A DNA stretch of 31,384 bases, from assembly GCA_009774625.1 (NCBI GenBank), contig VSOB01000041.1, positions 1 to 31,384 of the forward strand, read 5' to 3'. Below, one piece after another: positions 1 through 8,083 of this stretch (positions are counted from its first letter, which is position 1; the number at the start of each line of letters is the position of its first letter). The position numbers and the translations under genes are program-made. Below the pieces are notes generated by a model. That model saw only the letters and a list, made by a program, of their open reading frames with translations, was not told the DNA's origin and made no database searches. The stretch comes from Lachnospiraceae bacterium. GTDB taxonomy: Bacteria > Bacillota > Clostridia > Lachnospirales > Lachnospiraceae.

Positions 1-102
1 GTAGTAAAATAATTATGCTTTTGGGCGGTATCATTAAATTCAAAAAACGTATACATAATTTGACAGACCGGATCTGGCAGCGGACCCGAAAAAAGTGGAG
101 TA

Positions 103-1458
103 ATGGATGAAATGTGTGCGGACAGTCAATTCGTTTCAGGAGAGGAAAGAAACCGTATTCTGTGCAAAACGATACGACAGTACAATAAAGAGCCGGTTCC
201 GGCAGAGGTGATGACCAAGCTGCTGGATGTGGCGAAGGACTACCGCACCGTAAAAAATTATGTATATGCCAGATACGGCGGGATCAGGAGCCTTTCCAAA
301 TTATATCCCGGCTATACCGTCCAGAATGAAATGACAAAGGCAGAGCTGAGGCAGAAACTGGGTCTGCCGTCTGTGTATTATTATCTGGCTGTTTTTGATG
401 CGCTGGGGGATATCAAGAGTCAGTGGTCCAGGACCAGGTCAAAGGTTCTGGAGCTGATTGGCAGGAATATCCATCTGACGGGAGAGGAAAAGCATTATCT
501 TCGGTTTTTGCTGAAATCAAAAGATGCTTTTGCGGCGGTGCTGCAGCAGAAACCGGCGGAACTGCCGGACGCCATGTTGAAGAGACAGAAAGAGCTGGCG
601 GCGCTGACAGATTCCGGAAAGCTGCACCGGTATTTGTGCAGACAGGTAAGAAAATATCATATTACGCTCCATACCGATGTGGCAGACGGCTTTTCCATTG
701 CGGAACGGGCATACCGTTACGGGGATCACGGGATTTATATTTCCACGAAAGAAAAGCGCAGACGGGTGTTTGTGCTGCTGACGGACAACAATCGGTACAG
801 CAGACAGTTGTATATCAAACTGTATCCTGAGCAGGCGCGTATGGAGATCCGGGTTCCTGTTCAGATGACAGCAAGGAAATATGAAACCTGGCAGAATACG
901 GTGGGGCTTGCGCCGGGGATTTTTACCATGCTGACTGTGGACAATGGACGCAGTTATGGAGAAGCGCTGGGAGAGATGCAGTGCGAATATTCGGAATGGA
1001 TGCGGGAACAGACCAGCAGCTACATCCGCAACCGGGCAGACAATCCGGGAAGAAAAAAGTACAATGCCAAAAAGAACAGATACGAAGAACGGATTCACAG
1101 CTATATCAATCATGAGCTGAACCGTTTTTTTCAGTCAGAGGAGCCAAAGCGGATCTATATTGTCAAACTGCCCGGACCTCAGGCGGGAGGCGTGAACCGG
1201 AAAATCAACCATAACGTAGCCATGTGGCAGCGGGGATATATCCGTCGGCGTCTGCAGCAGAAGTGTCAGGAACGGTCAGTGGAGCTGGTGGAAGTTCTGG
1301 GAAAGGACATCAGCCGGGTGTGCAGTAGCTGCGGCGGTATGGGCAGCAGGAAAGAAGGCATCTTTTTCTGTGAAGTCTGTGGCTATACCGACAGAGAAAA
1401 GACCAATACTGCCAGAAATGTCTTGCAGCGTGGTCTGGACGGAAAGGTTATTTATTAG
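103..1458 (+). CDS. TnpB/IS605 OrfB-family protein, apparently nuclease-dead (TldR-like)
   Basis: A 451-residue homologue of TnpB, the RNA-guided nuclease of IS200/IS605 elements and ancestor of Cas12. The C-terminal zinc ribbon is intact (C407, C410, C423, C426), and the TnpB-like helix RRRLQQKCQERSVELVEV precedes it. RuvC-I keeps D280 (LTVDNG). The RuvC-II glutamate, expected as E in an IVIEDL-type strand, reads IYIVKL, with V354 in its place. The RuvC-III aspartate, expected two residues before the Asn of a DRDxNAAxN motif, reads EKTNTARN, with K433 there and E432 beside it. Two of three catalytic acids therefore look lost while the fold is kept. No tnpA or terminal repeats are visible. 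A weak AAGTGGAG precedes ATG 103; ATG 112 is a possible start. An alternative is a TnpB with a relocated catalytic Glu (E394 or E397). Family assignment is firm; nuclease loss and a repressor role are inferred. Confidence 0.82.
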   Translation: MDEMCADSQFVSGEERNRILCKTIRQYNKEPVPAEVMTKLLDVAKDYRTVKNYVYARYGGIRSLSKLYPGYTVQNEMTKAELRQKLGLPSVYYYLAVFDALGDIKSQWSRTRSKVLELIGRNIHLTGEEKHYLRFLLKSKDAFAAVLQQKPAELPDAMLKRQKELAALTDSGKLHRYLCRQVRKYHITLHTDVADGFSIAERAYRYGDHGIYISTKEKRRRVFVLLTDNNRYSRQLYIKLYPEQARMEIRVPVQMTARKYETWQNTVGLAPGIFTMLTVDNGRSYGEALGEMQCEYSEWMREQTSSYIRNRADNPGRKKYNAKKNRYEERIHSYINHELNRFFQSEEPKRIYIVKLPGPQAGGVNRKINHNVAMWQRGYIRRRLQQKCQERSVELVEVLGKDISRVCSSCGGMGSRKEGIFFCEVCGYTDREKTNTARNVLQRGLDGKVIY

Positions 1459-1474
1459 ATCATAGGAACGGCAT

Positions 1475-1700
1475 GACAGATAAATTCCGGTGATGAGCCG
1501 GGGTTTTACCGGGGCCTGACGGCCTGGGACTGTTTTATGCGTTCGTGATATAAAAATGTGATACGGCATTAGAAGGCGGGCGGCTGCGGCTGTCTGCGTA
1601 TTGGGTATGCCAGGACCCTGTGAACACGGGAAGCCGTGACGTAGCGGGGAGCGAAGCGGACAAAGTCCGCAGCATCGGAAGAGGAGATGTCCAATGTGCC
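1475..1700 (+). ncRNA. Putative guide (omega/re) RNA scaffold downstream of the TnpB homologue
   Basis: The 290 bases between the TnpB-like gene and the next gene hold no credible ORF but are GC-rich and full of short inverted repeats up to about 1692, then switch sharply to AT-rich DNA. Visible stems are CCGG 1498-1501 with CCGG 1509-1512, GGCC 1513-1516 with GGCC 1521-1524, GGCAT 1565-1569 with ATGCC 1607-1611, a bulged CCC/GGG hairpin 1616-1630, and a perfect 6-bp hairpin GCGGAC-AAA-GTCCGC at 1656-1670. GGAC 1613-1616 could also pair with GTCC 1689-1692. TnpB guide RNAs lie at the 3' end of tnpB with the guide at their own 3' end, so the guide would be expected near 1685-1715. The boundaries are estimates and the RNA is inferred from position and structure only. 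Confidence 0.5.
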
Positions 1701-1748
1701 TTATTTTAAATGATGAAATTATAAAAACAAAAGATAAGCGGAGCGGGT
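1701..1748 (+). promoter_or_regulatory. AT-rich leader before gmhA, possible operon promoter
   Basis: This short AT-rich stretch separates the GC-rich structured region from the first sugar gene. It contains TATAAA at 1720-1725, a possible -10 box, but no convincing -35 at the right distance. The ribosome binding site before ATG 1749 is weak (GGAGCGG). No sigma-28-like TAAA-N15-GCCGATAA pattern was found. It may equally be the guide or target-like end of the preceding RNA. Confidence 0.22.
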
Positions 1749-2324
1749 ATGAATAATTTATATATCAGAGAACTGATAGAAAAACTGGAATATACAGAGT
1801 TTTGGAACGGCACTGTGGAAAAGTGCGGTTATGATGAAGGAATAGAACGTCTGACAGAGGTATTTGCCGGACACAAAATGCGCCGGAGCAGCGTATTTTT
1901 TATTGGCAATGGAGGAAGCTGTGCCATAGCCAGTCATATGACGGCAGACTTTATGAAAAACGGAGGCATGAATACATGCTGTCTCTATGACCAGTCTGTA
2001 CTTACCTGTATGGGGAATGATTATGGATATGAGCATATCTTTGCAGAGCAGATCGGGCGTCTTGCAAAAGAAGGAGATCTGCTGGTGGCGATCAGCAGTT
2101 CCGGCAATTCCCCCAATATCGTTCGGGCAATCGAAGCCGCCAGAGAGAAAAAGGCGGCTGTTCTTACATGTACCGGTTTTTTGCCTGACAACAGGGTAAA
2201 ACAGATGGGAGATATCAATGTATATGTGCCCGTCAGTCATTATGGGATCGTGGAATCCATACATAATCTGATCTTACAGCAGATCGTGGATGCACTGATG
2301 GAAAAGGACGGGACACAAGCATGA
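1749..2324 (+). CDS. gmhA: SIS-domain phosphoheptose isomerase (GmhA-like)
   Basis: A 191-residue single SIS domain, the usual GmhA length. GmhA converts sedoheptulose 7-phosphate to D-glycero-D-manno-heptose 7-phosphate in the cytosol. Visible family signatures are the phosphate-binding GNGGS at residues 53-57, NDYGYEHIFAEQI around 90-102, SSSGNSPN at 116-123 and a C-terminal SIHNLILQ segment with the expected histidine. The helix after GNGGS carries TADF where E. coli GmhA has AEEL, a conservative Glu-to-Asp change near the active site. The stop overlaps the next start (ATGA), so it is coupled to an IspD-like cytidylyltransferase. No heptose kinase (HddA), phosphatase (GmhB) or GDP-heptose synthase is in the window, so the fate of the product is uncertain. 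Other SIS sugar-phosphate isomerase specificities cannot be excluded. Confidence 0.8.
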   Translation: MNNLYIRELIEKLEYTEFWNGTVEKCGYDEGIERLTEVFAGHKMRRSSVFFIGNGGSCAIASHMTADFMKNGGMNTCCLYDQSVLTCMGNDYGYEHIFAEQIGRLAKEGDLLVAISSSGNSPNIVRAIEAAREKKAAVLTCTGFLPDNRVKQMGDINVYVPVSHYGIVESIHNLILQQIVDALMEKDGTQA

Positions 2325-3037
2325 CTACGGCGCTGATTTTTGCAGGAGGGACGGGAAGGAGGATGAATTCCCGTTCAAAACCGAAACAGTTTCTGGAGAT
2401 GCATGGGAAGCCTATCATTATATATACACTGGAGCATTTTGAGTACCATGAGGATATCGACAATATGGTGATCGTATGCATCCGGGAATGGATTGAGGAG
2501 CTGCGGGGATTTTTAAAGCGGTTCGGGATTACCAAAGTGAAAAAGATCGTGCCGGGCGGAAAAACCGGGCATGACTCCATTCATTTCGGCCTGCTGGGGA
2601 TGCGGGAGTTTGTTTCGGAAAACGACATCGTGCTGATCCATGACGGCGTAAGGCCCCTGATCAATGAAGAGCTGATCTCCATGAATATAGAAGCAGTCAA
2701 AAAGTACGGAAATGCCATCACTTCGGAAGCGGTCAGGGAAAGTGTGGTCAGAAGCACAGACGGAAAAAGCATATCGGATGTGCCGCCCAGAGATGAGATG
2801 TTTGTGGCCAAAGCGCCGCAGTCATTTCGCTATGGGGATATTCTGAAGCTGTATGAGACTGCGTTTGCAGAGGGAGTCAAAAGCATTGATTCGGCGCATT
2901 TATGCCATTTGTATCACAGGCCCATGCATTTGATCCACAGTACCAAAAATAATATTAAGATCACGGAGCCGGCTGATTTTTATATTATCCGGGCATTGTA
3001 TGAGGCATTGGAAAGTCAGCAGATCTATGGAATATAA
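2321..3037 (+). CDS. IspD/TarI-family cytidylyltransferase
   Basis: A 238-residue enzyme of the IspD/TarI family, which uses CTP and a phosphorylated polyol to make a CDP-alcohol plus pyrophosphate. The nucleotide-binding loop FAGGTGRRM and SKPKQFL lie within the first 25 residues. VLIHDGVRPLI (family HDaxRP), APQSF (family TPQxF) and IKITEPADF (family KiTxPeD) follow in the expected order. It overlaps gmhA by four bases and lies 11 bases before a TagF-like CDP-alcohol phosphotransferase. That context favours a TarI-like role in making a CDP-activated polyol or sugar phosphate over housekeeping isoprenoid synthesis. No TarJ-type reductase is adjacent, so ribitol phosphate is not assured as substrate. 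The family call is strong; the substrate is unknown. Confidence 0.82.
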   Translation: MTTALIFAGGTGRRMNSRSKPKQFLEMHGKPIIIYTLEHFEYHEDIDNMVIVCIREWIEELRGFLKRFGITKVKKIVPGGKTGHDSIHFGLLGMREFVSENDIVLIHDGVRPLINEELISMNIEAVKKYGNAITSEAVRESVVRSTDGKSISDVPPRDEMFVAKAPQSFRYGDILKLYETAFAEGVKSIDSAHLCHLYHRPMHLIHSTKNNIKITEPADFYIIRALYEALESQQIYGI

Positions 3038-3048
3038 AGGGGAAGTAT

Positions 3049-4401
3049 ATGAGAACGGCACAGAAGCAGGAGGTCCTGGAATTTATTAAGAGCATGAACG
3101 GGGCACATGGAGAAATCAGGGAAATATTGAAGCAGAAAGATGTTGCTTCAGCCCGGAATATGCTTGCCGAATGCCAGGAATTTGCCATAGAGCTGGGAAA
3201 TGTAATAGAGAAGTTTGAGGGTGAAGACTGTCCGGTGATACCCCATATAGAGACGTATTGTGAAACGTTGTATTGCCTGTATGAGGGACTGGATGAGGGA
3301 GTAAACGAAACGGGTGTATACAGGCAGTTGGAAAAAGGGCTGCTGAAAGTGGAAAACAGTGTGAAAAGCCAGATTACCATACGGAAAGAAGTGGTTTTTT
3401 TCCCGTATAAAGCGTCCATGTGGGACAGTCTGGAAAGCGTGTATCTGGCGGCAAAGGAGGACCCTGACTGCGATGTGTACTGTGTTCCGATTCCCTATTA
3501 TGATTTGAATGCGGACGGCAGTCTGGGACAGATGCATTATGAAGGGCGCAGAGAGTACCCGGAATATGTGGAGATCATAGACTGGACGGCATATAAAGTG
3601 GAGGAGCGCAGGCCGGATATTATCTATATTCACAATCCGTATGATGACTGTAATCTGGTCACCAGGATACATCCGGATTTTTATGCGAAAAGACTGAAAC
3701 AATATACGGATCTGCTGGTGTATATTCCGTATTTCATTGCGGTCAACGATCAGGTAGAGGAGCACTTCTGTACTTTGCCCGGCATCCTGTATGCGGACCG
3801 GGTGATCGTTCAGTCTGTGGAAGTAAGAGAAACATACATACAGGAATTTCGGAAATTTGAGCGGGAAAATAACTGCCGGGGAAGATTCGGTGATCCGAAA
3901 GAAAAAATCCTGGCGCTGGGTTCGCCTAAAATTGACCGGGCAGCGGGGGCTCGGAGAGAGCAGGTAAAGATTCCGGAGGAATGGGCGCAGGTGATCCGGA
4001 AGGCAGACGGTTCTGAGCGGAAAGTGGTGTTTTACAATACGACCATTGAATCCTTGCTGAAGATAGAAAACAAAGCATTGGATAAGATAGAGGATACTAT
4101 ACGTCTGTTTGAGGGGATGCAGGACGTGGCGCTTTTATGGAGGCCCCATCCGCTTCTGGAAAGTACGATGAAATCCATGCGGCCTGCGCTGCTTGGGCGG
4201 TACCGGGCAATCGTGGACAGATACCGGGCGGAAAAAAAAGGGATTTTTGATGATACCGCCGATCTGGAACGGGCGATTGCCATAACGGATGCCTACTACG
4301 GGGATATGAGCAGTGTGGTGGAGCTGTATAAGTCTACCGGGAAGCCGGTTATGATCCAGAATTATCAGATTTTGTATCAGAACGGCAAAGGAAACAGATA
4401 A
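3049..4401 (+). CDS. TagF-like CDP-alcohol phosphotransferase (glycerophosphotransferase family)
   Basis: A 450-residue protein whose C-terminal half resembles CDP-glycerol:polyglycerophosphate glycerophosphotransferases (TagF/TarF type), which move an alcohol phosphate from a CDP donor to an acceptor. The GT-B-like C-terminal signatures are RPHP at 365-368 and DAYYGDMSSV at 414-423, matching the family HP and TDYSSV motifs but with Tyr-Gly-Asp-Met replacing the usual Asp-Tyr-Ser. The N-terminal third is helical, followed by VVFFPYKASMWDSLESV, a segment common in clostridial relatives. A good AAGGGGAAG site precedes ATG 3049. Directly after the IspD-like gene, it is the natural user of that CDP product. 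No membrane span is evident. Acceptor and donor are unknown. Confidence 0.72.
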   Translation: MRTAQKQEVLEFIKSMNGAHGEIREILKQKDVASARNMLAECQEFAIELGNVIEKFEGEDCPVIPHIETYCETLYCLYEGLDEGVNETGVYRQLEKGLLKVENSVKSQITIRKEVVFFPYKASMWDSLESVYLAAKEDPDCDVYCVPIPYYDLNADGSLGQMHYEGRREYPEYVEIIDWTAYKVEERRPDIIYIHNPYDDCNLVTRIHPDFYAKRLKQYTDLLVYIPYFIAVNDQVEEHFCTLPGILYADRVIVQSVEVRETYIQEFRKFERENNCRGRFGDPKEKILALGSPKIDRAAGARREQVKIPEEWAQVIRKADGSERKVVFYNTTIESLLKIENKALDKIEDTIRLFEGMQDVALLWRPHPLLESTMKSMRPALLGRYRAIVDRYRAEKKGIFDDTADLERAIAITDAYYGDMSSVVELYKSTGKPVMIQNYQILYQNGKGNR

Positions 4402-4441
4402 ACAGGCCGGGATATGCGGCATAAGGGGAGAACAGGGAACG

Positions 4442-5572
4442 GTGATTTTAAAAAATGCTCCAATAGAAAGATTTGCGAAGGATATTCTGGAACATAAAAA
4501 AAAGATCATATTGTTCGGTGCGGGCACTCTTTTGAAAAGCTGGATTCCTTATCTGCTGAGGGAACATGGCATTACGAAACAGGTCGCGCTGATAGTGGAC
4601 AATGACCCGGATAAGCGGGGCAGGCAGGTGATGGTCAATCAGCGGGAATTTGTGATCTGCGGCCCGGAAAGCCTACGGCGGATAGATGGGACGGAAAGCG
4701 TGATCCTGATTGCCAGCAGTTATTTTGCCGCTATGATACGGCAGTTGGATGGCATGCGGGAGCTGGATCAGACAGAATGCTATGTGGCGCCTATTATGCA
4801 TATTACCAACCGGCAGGCGTGCGGAGGTGATATCCGGGCATGGCAGGCCGGAGAGCAGAAAATACCAAAAGTGATCCATTACTGCTGGTTTGGCAGGAAA
4901 GAGATGCCGGAGAAAAACCGGCGGTACATAGAGAGCTGGAAAGTGCGCTGTCCCGATTATGAGATCGTCCGGTGGGATGAGGACAGCTACGACATCGGCA
5001 AAAACCTATATATGCAGCAGGCTTATGAAGCAGGAAAATACGGATATGTGCCGGACTATGCCAGGATTGATATTCTCTATCATCACGGCGGTATCTACCT
5101 GGATACGGATGTGGAGCTTCTGCGCAGCCTGGATGAGCTGCTGTATCTGGATGGGTTCACCAGCTTTGAGGAATATCCCACTGTCAATTTCGGCGGCGGC
5201 AGCGGATGCAGAAAGGGCCTGCCGATCATGAAGTCTGTCCTGGAGTTTCGGGAGAATATCAGCTTCCGGATGCCGGATGGCTCGATGAACCGGGATACCT
5301 GCGGTTATTTTGAATCTCTTCCGCTGGTCGGGGCAGGGCTTCGCCTGGACGGTACGCTGCAGAATATACAGGGTCTGACAGTATTTCCGTCGGAATATTT
5401 TCATCCCAGGAGTTCGGTTACGGGGCTGACACAGATCACGGACAAAACTTTTGGCGTACATCGGTTTGACTGGTCCTGGGTGGGCGGCGGACAGAGGGAA
5501 GAGAAGCTGGAGACGCACAGAGTCTATCAGGAGATTCTGAAACGTATGCTGGAAAATGAGGAGAATGGCTGA
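4442..5572 (+). CDS. GT32-like glycosyltransferase with N-terminal Rossmann-like module
   Basis: A 376-residue two-domain protein. Residues about 21-105 form a small nucleotide-binding-like module (IILFGAGTL, then LIVDNDPDKRG and VILIASS). Residues from about 141 are a glycosyltransferase of the DXD-containing sugar-transferase (GT32/OCH1-like) group: IPKVIHYCWFG at 141-151, YGYVPDYARIDILYHHGGIY around 200-219 and the metal-binding DTD at 221-223. It would transfer a sugar from an NDP donor in the cytosol. The start is GTG 4442 with AAGGGGAG upstream; no better ATG is in frame. An A8 run at 4496-4503 lies early in the gene. The sugar specificity cannot be read from the sequence. Confidence 0.8.
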   Translation: MILKNAPIERFAKDILEHKKKIILFGAGTLLKSWIPYLLREHGITKQVALIVDNDPDKRGRQVMVNQREFVICGPESLRRIDGTESVILIASSYFAAMIRQLDGMRELDQTECYVAPIMHITNRQACGGDIRAWQAGEQKIPKVIHYCWFGRKEMPEKNRRYIESWKVRCPDYEIVRWDEDSYDIGKNLYMQQAYEAGKYGYVPDYARIDILYHHGGIYLDTDVELLRSLDELLYLDGFTSFEEYPTVNFGGGSGCRKGLPIMKSVLEFRENISFRMPDGSMNRDTCGYFESLPLVGAGLRLDGTLQNIQGLTVFPSEYFHPRSSVTGLTQITDKTFGVHRFDWSWVGGGQREEKLETHRVYQEILKRMLENEENG

Positions 5573-6932
5573 CATTATGGAAGGACGGGGAGCGGAGAGG
5601 AAACCTGAAATCAAGGTTTCCATCGTTATGCCGGTACTCAATACGGCAGCTTATATAAGGGAATGTATGGAAAGTCTGGTGCACCAGACGCTGCAGGAAA
5701 TCGAGATTATCTGTGTGGACGCCTGCAGCACGGACGGTACCAGGGAAATCCTGGAGGAATATGCCGCAGAAGATGCCAGGGTGCACGTTCTGGATGATAC
5801 AAAGGGCAGTACAGGATATGCCAACAATCTGGGGATGCAGACAGCCAGGGGCGCTTATCTGGCCATCGCAGAGCCGGATGATTTTGTGGCACAGGATATG
5901 TATGAAAAGCTGTATCAGGCGGCCATTGAAAATCAGGCCGATGTGGTAAGGGCAGACTATCGGATCTTTTTCGGAGATCAGGAAAACCGGGAGTGGATTG
6001 ACAAGGCCATTGCATCAAAAGATGCCTATGGCAGGGCGCATTGTCCGGCCAGGCAGCAGGAGCTGTTTCAGTTTGATATGTCCACATGGGCCGGTATCTT
6101 TGCCAGAGAGCTGTTTGAGACAGGTCTTGTCTGTCACAATGAAACACCGGGAGCTGCTTATCAGGACAATGGCTTCTGGTTTTTGCTGATGGCACATGCA
6201 AAGCGGCTGTATTATCTGCCCGTATCCGGATACCGTTACCGGATGGACAATCCGGGTTCGTCGGTCCATAACCGGAACAGGCTCTTTGCCATTTGTGATG
6301 AATATGACTTTATCAGAAAGCGGCTGGAGCAGGAGGGGATATTTGAATGTTTTGAGGACACCTATGTATGGGTGAAATTTATCCGTTACCTGTCCGCTTA
6401 TTACAGGCTGGATGATACCTTTAAGCCTGCCTTTGCCGGGCGGTTTGCAGAAGAGATGCAGGAACATATGCACCGGAGAGAACAGAAACAGGAGGCGCAG
6501 GAAGGCGGCAAAGACAAGGGCCGGGAGGCCATTGGTTTCTCCAAAGGGCAGCAGAAGCTGCTGAAAGAGCTGCTGCAGGGCGGCAGTGTGTTTCATGCAA
6601 ACAGGATGGAGGAAAAAGCCCGGTTTCATGAGCTGGCAGGCAGCGACAGGCAGCTTATCCTGTATGGCTGCGGCAGTGACGGCATCCGGCTGCTGAATTA
6701 CAGCAGGGGAGTGCATTGCCTGGACCGGATTGCGGCTTTGTGCGACAGCAATCCCAGGCTTTGGGGCAGTGAACTGTTCGGAAAGCGGGTGATGGGACCT
6801 GAGGAAGCCGGAACTTGTTTTGCCGGTGCCGCCTATCTGGTGGCCAGCATTAACTATGGGGATGAGATCAGAAAAATGCTGTCGGAAAGAGGAATCCGGC
6901 AGGAAGATATCTGCGAAGTGAATTTTTGCTGA
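5556..6932 (+). CDS. GT2 glycosyltransferase with C-terminal Rossmann-like module
   Basis: A 458-residue protein overlapping the previous gene by 17 bases. The N-terminal GT-A domain shows VSIVMPVLN at 21-29, DACSTDGT at 55-62 and EPDD at 106-109, where family 2 enzymes have the metal-binding DXD. A Lys/Gln/Glu-rich linker around 310-345 leads to a C-terminal module at about 365-458 (LILYGCGSDGI, ALCDSNPRLWG, YLVASIN) of the same type found at the N terminus of the upstream protein. In-frame ATGs at 5556, 5565 and 5577 compete; GAGGAG at 5558-5563 best fits the last, which would shorten the protein by seven residues. Donor and acceptor are unknown. Confidence 0.82.
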   Translation: MRRMADIMEGRGAERKPEIKVSIVMPVLNTAAYIRECMESLVHQTLQEIEIICVDACSTDGTREILEEYAAEDARVHVLDDTKGSTGYANNLGMQTARGAYLAIAEPDDFVAQDMYEKLYQAAIENQADVVRADYRIFFGDQENREWIDKAIASKDAYGRAHCPARQQELFQFDMSTWAGIFARELFETGLVCHNETPGAAYQDNGFWFLLMAHAKRLYYLPVSGYRYRMDNPGSSVHNRNRLFAICDEYDFIRKRLEQEGIFECFEDTYVWVKFIRYLSAYYRLDDTFKPAFAGRFAEEMQEHMHRREQKQEAQEGGKDKGREAIGFSKGQQKLLKELLQGGSVFHANRMEEKARFHELAGSDRQLILYGCGSDGIRLLNYSRGVHCLDRIAALCDSNPRLWGSELFGKRVMGPEEAGTCFAGAAYLVASINYGDEIRKMLSERGIRQEDICEVNFC

Positions 6933-6959
6933 TGCATGGAGAAAATTGGGGAGTAGAGC

Positions 6960-8069
6960 ATGCTGGATGAAAAAGTGTTGGTAACCCGGTCGTCGATGCC
7001 GCCCTATGAAGAATACATTGAGGCGATCAGACCGCTGTGGGACAGCCATTGGCTGACAAATATGGGAAAATACCACCGGGAACTGGAAAAACAGTTGTGT
7101 GACTATCTGGATGTGCCGGAACTGTCTCTGATGGTAAACGGACATATGGCATTGGAGCTGGTGATACAATCTTTCGGATTTCCGGAAGGAGCGGAAGTCA
7201 TTACGACGCCGTTTACTTTTATTTCCACCACTCATGCGATTGTAAGAAACCGGCTGCAACCTGTGTTCTGTGATGTGAGGGCAGAGGACGGGACGATGGA
7301 CGAAACAAAGATAGAAGAGCTGATTACAGAACGTACCGTGGCCATCGTTCCGGTGCATGTATATGGGAACATTGGCAATATAGAAAAAATAGAGGAAATC
7401 GCATACAACTATGATCTGAAGGTGATTTATGACGCAGCTCATGCCTTTGGCGTGAAATACAAAGGGAAAGGAATCGGCAATTATGGCGACGCTTCTGTAT
7501 TCAGCTTCCATGCCACCAAAGTATTTCATACCATTGAAGGCGGTGCGGTGGCATCTTCCGATCATGAACTGTATCAGAGACTGTATAACCTGAAAAATTT
7601 CGGCATCCGGGGCGAGGAGCTGGTGGTGTCTGTGGGCGCCAATGCCAAGATGAATGAGTTTTCTGCCATTATGGGCCTGTGCAATCTGAACCATATCGCA
7701 GAGGACATAGAAGGCCGCAGAAAACTGTGGAGCAAATACCGGGAACGGTTATCAGAGATTCCGGGCATCGACTTTTTTGCGGACAATCCGGATGCGGAGA
7801 AAAACTATGCGTATTTTCCGATTCTGCTTCGGGAGGAGTATCCGGCGGGCAGGGACGGTCTGTATCAGGCATTGCAGGAAGAGGGCGTTTATGCCCGGAA
7901 ATATTTTTATCCGATTGCCCCGGATCAGAAATGCTATCGAAAGAAATATGGCAGGGCAGAGGTGCCGGTGGCCAGGGAACTGGCAGACCGGGTTTTGATC
8001 CTTCCTTTTTATGCGGAAATGGGACAGGAGATACAGGACAGAATCCTGGATGTTATAGAGAGACGGTAA
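6960..8069 (+). CDS. DegT/DnrJ/EryC1/StrS-family sugar aminotransferase
   Basis: A 369-residue PLP-dependent aminotransferase of the family that puts an amino group on a keto-sugar, usually NDP-linked, using an amino acid donor. The expected elements are in order: TTPFTFISTTHAI around 82-94, the cofactor-contacting D158 in VIYDAAHAFG, the Schiff-base K187 in FSFHATKVFH followed by TIEGGAV, and a C-terminal ILPFYAEM. Length is typical. The GGGGAG site before ATG 6960 is good. Sequence style resembles VioA/FdtB-like enzymes acting on 3- or 4-keto deoxyhexoses. No NDP-sugar 4,6-dehydratase is in the window, so the keto-sugar must come from elsewhere or from the oxidoreductases here. Confidence 0.88.
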   Translation: MLDEKVLVTRSSMPPYEEYIEAIRPLWDSHWLTNMGKYHRELEKQLCDYLDVPELSLMVNGHMALELVIQSFGFPEGAEVITTPFTFISTTHAIVRNRLQPVFCDVRAEDGTMDETKIEELITERTVAIVPVHVYGNIGNIEKIEEIAYNYDLKVIYDAAHAFGVKYKGKGIGNYGDASVFSFHATKVFHTIEGGAVASSDHELYQRLYNLKNFGIRGEELVVSVGANAKMNEFSAIMGLCNLNHIAEDIEGRRKLWSKYRERLSEIPGIDFFADNPDAEKNYAYFPILLREEYPAGRDGLYQALQEEGVYARKYFYPIAPDQKCYRKKYGRAEVPVARELADRVLILPFYAEMGQEIQDRILDVIERR

Positions 8070-8083
8070 CACAGAACGAGCGG

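Noticed and set aside
1..102. Promoter for the TnpB-like gene
   Set aside because: AT-rich with CATAAT at 54-59, but no -35 box at a suitable spacing, and the upstream gene is outside the window.
1656..1670. Perfect GCGGAC/GTCCGC hairpin as a rho-independent terminator
   Set aside because: No T run follows it; it is better explained as part of a structured RNA.
103..1700. An intact, mobile IS200/IS605 element
   Set aside because: No tnpA is present and no clear element ends were found; two catalytic residues appear replaced.
6015..7694. Long minus-strand open frame of 559 codons
   Set aside because: It lies antisense to the well-supported GT2 and DegT aminotransferase genes and has no domain signature; it is a by-product of their codon use.
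7679..8083. Upstream extension of the propeller-like gene into the aminotransferase gene
   Set aside because: The extra N-terminal sequence is the aminotransferase read in another frame; K187 and other family motifs show which frame is real, and sensible starts lie at 8084 or 8108.
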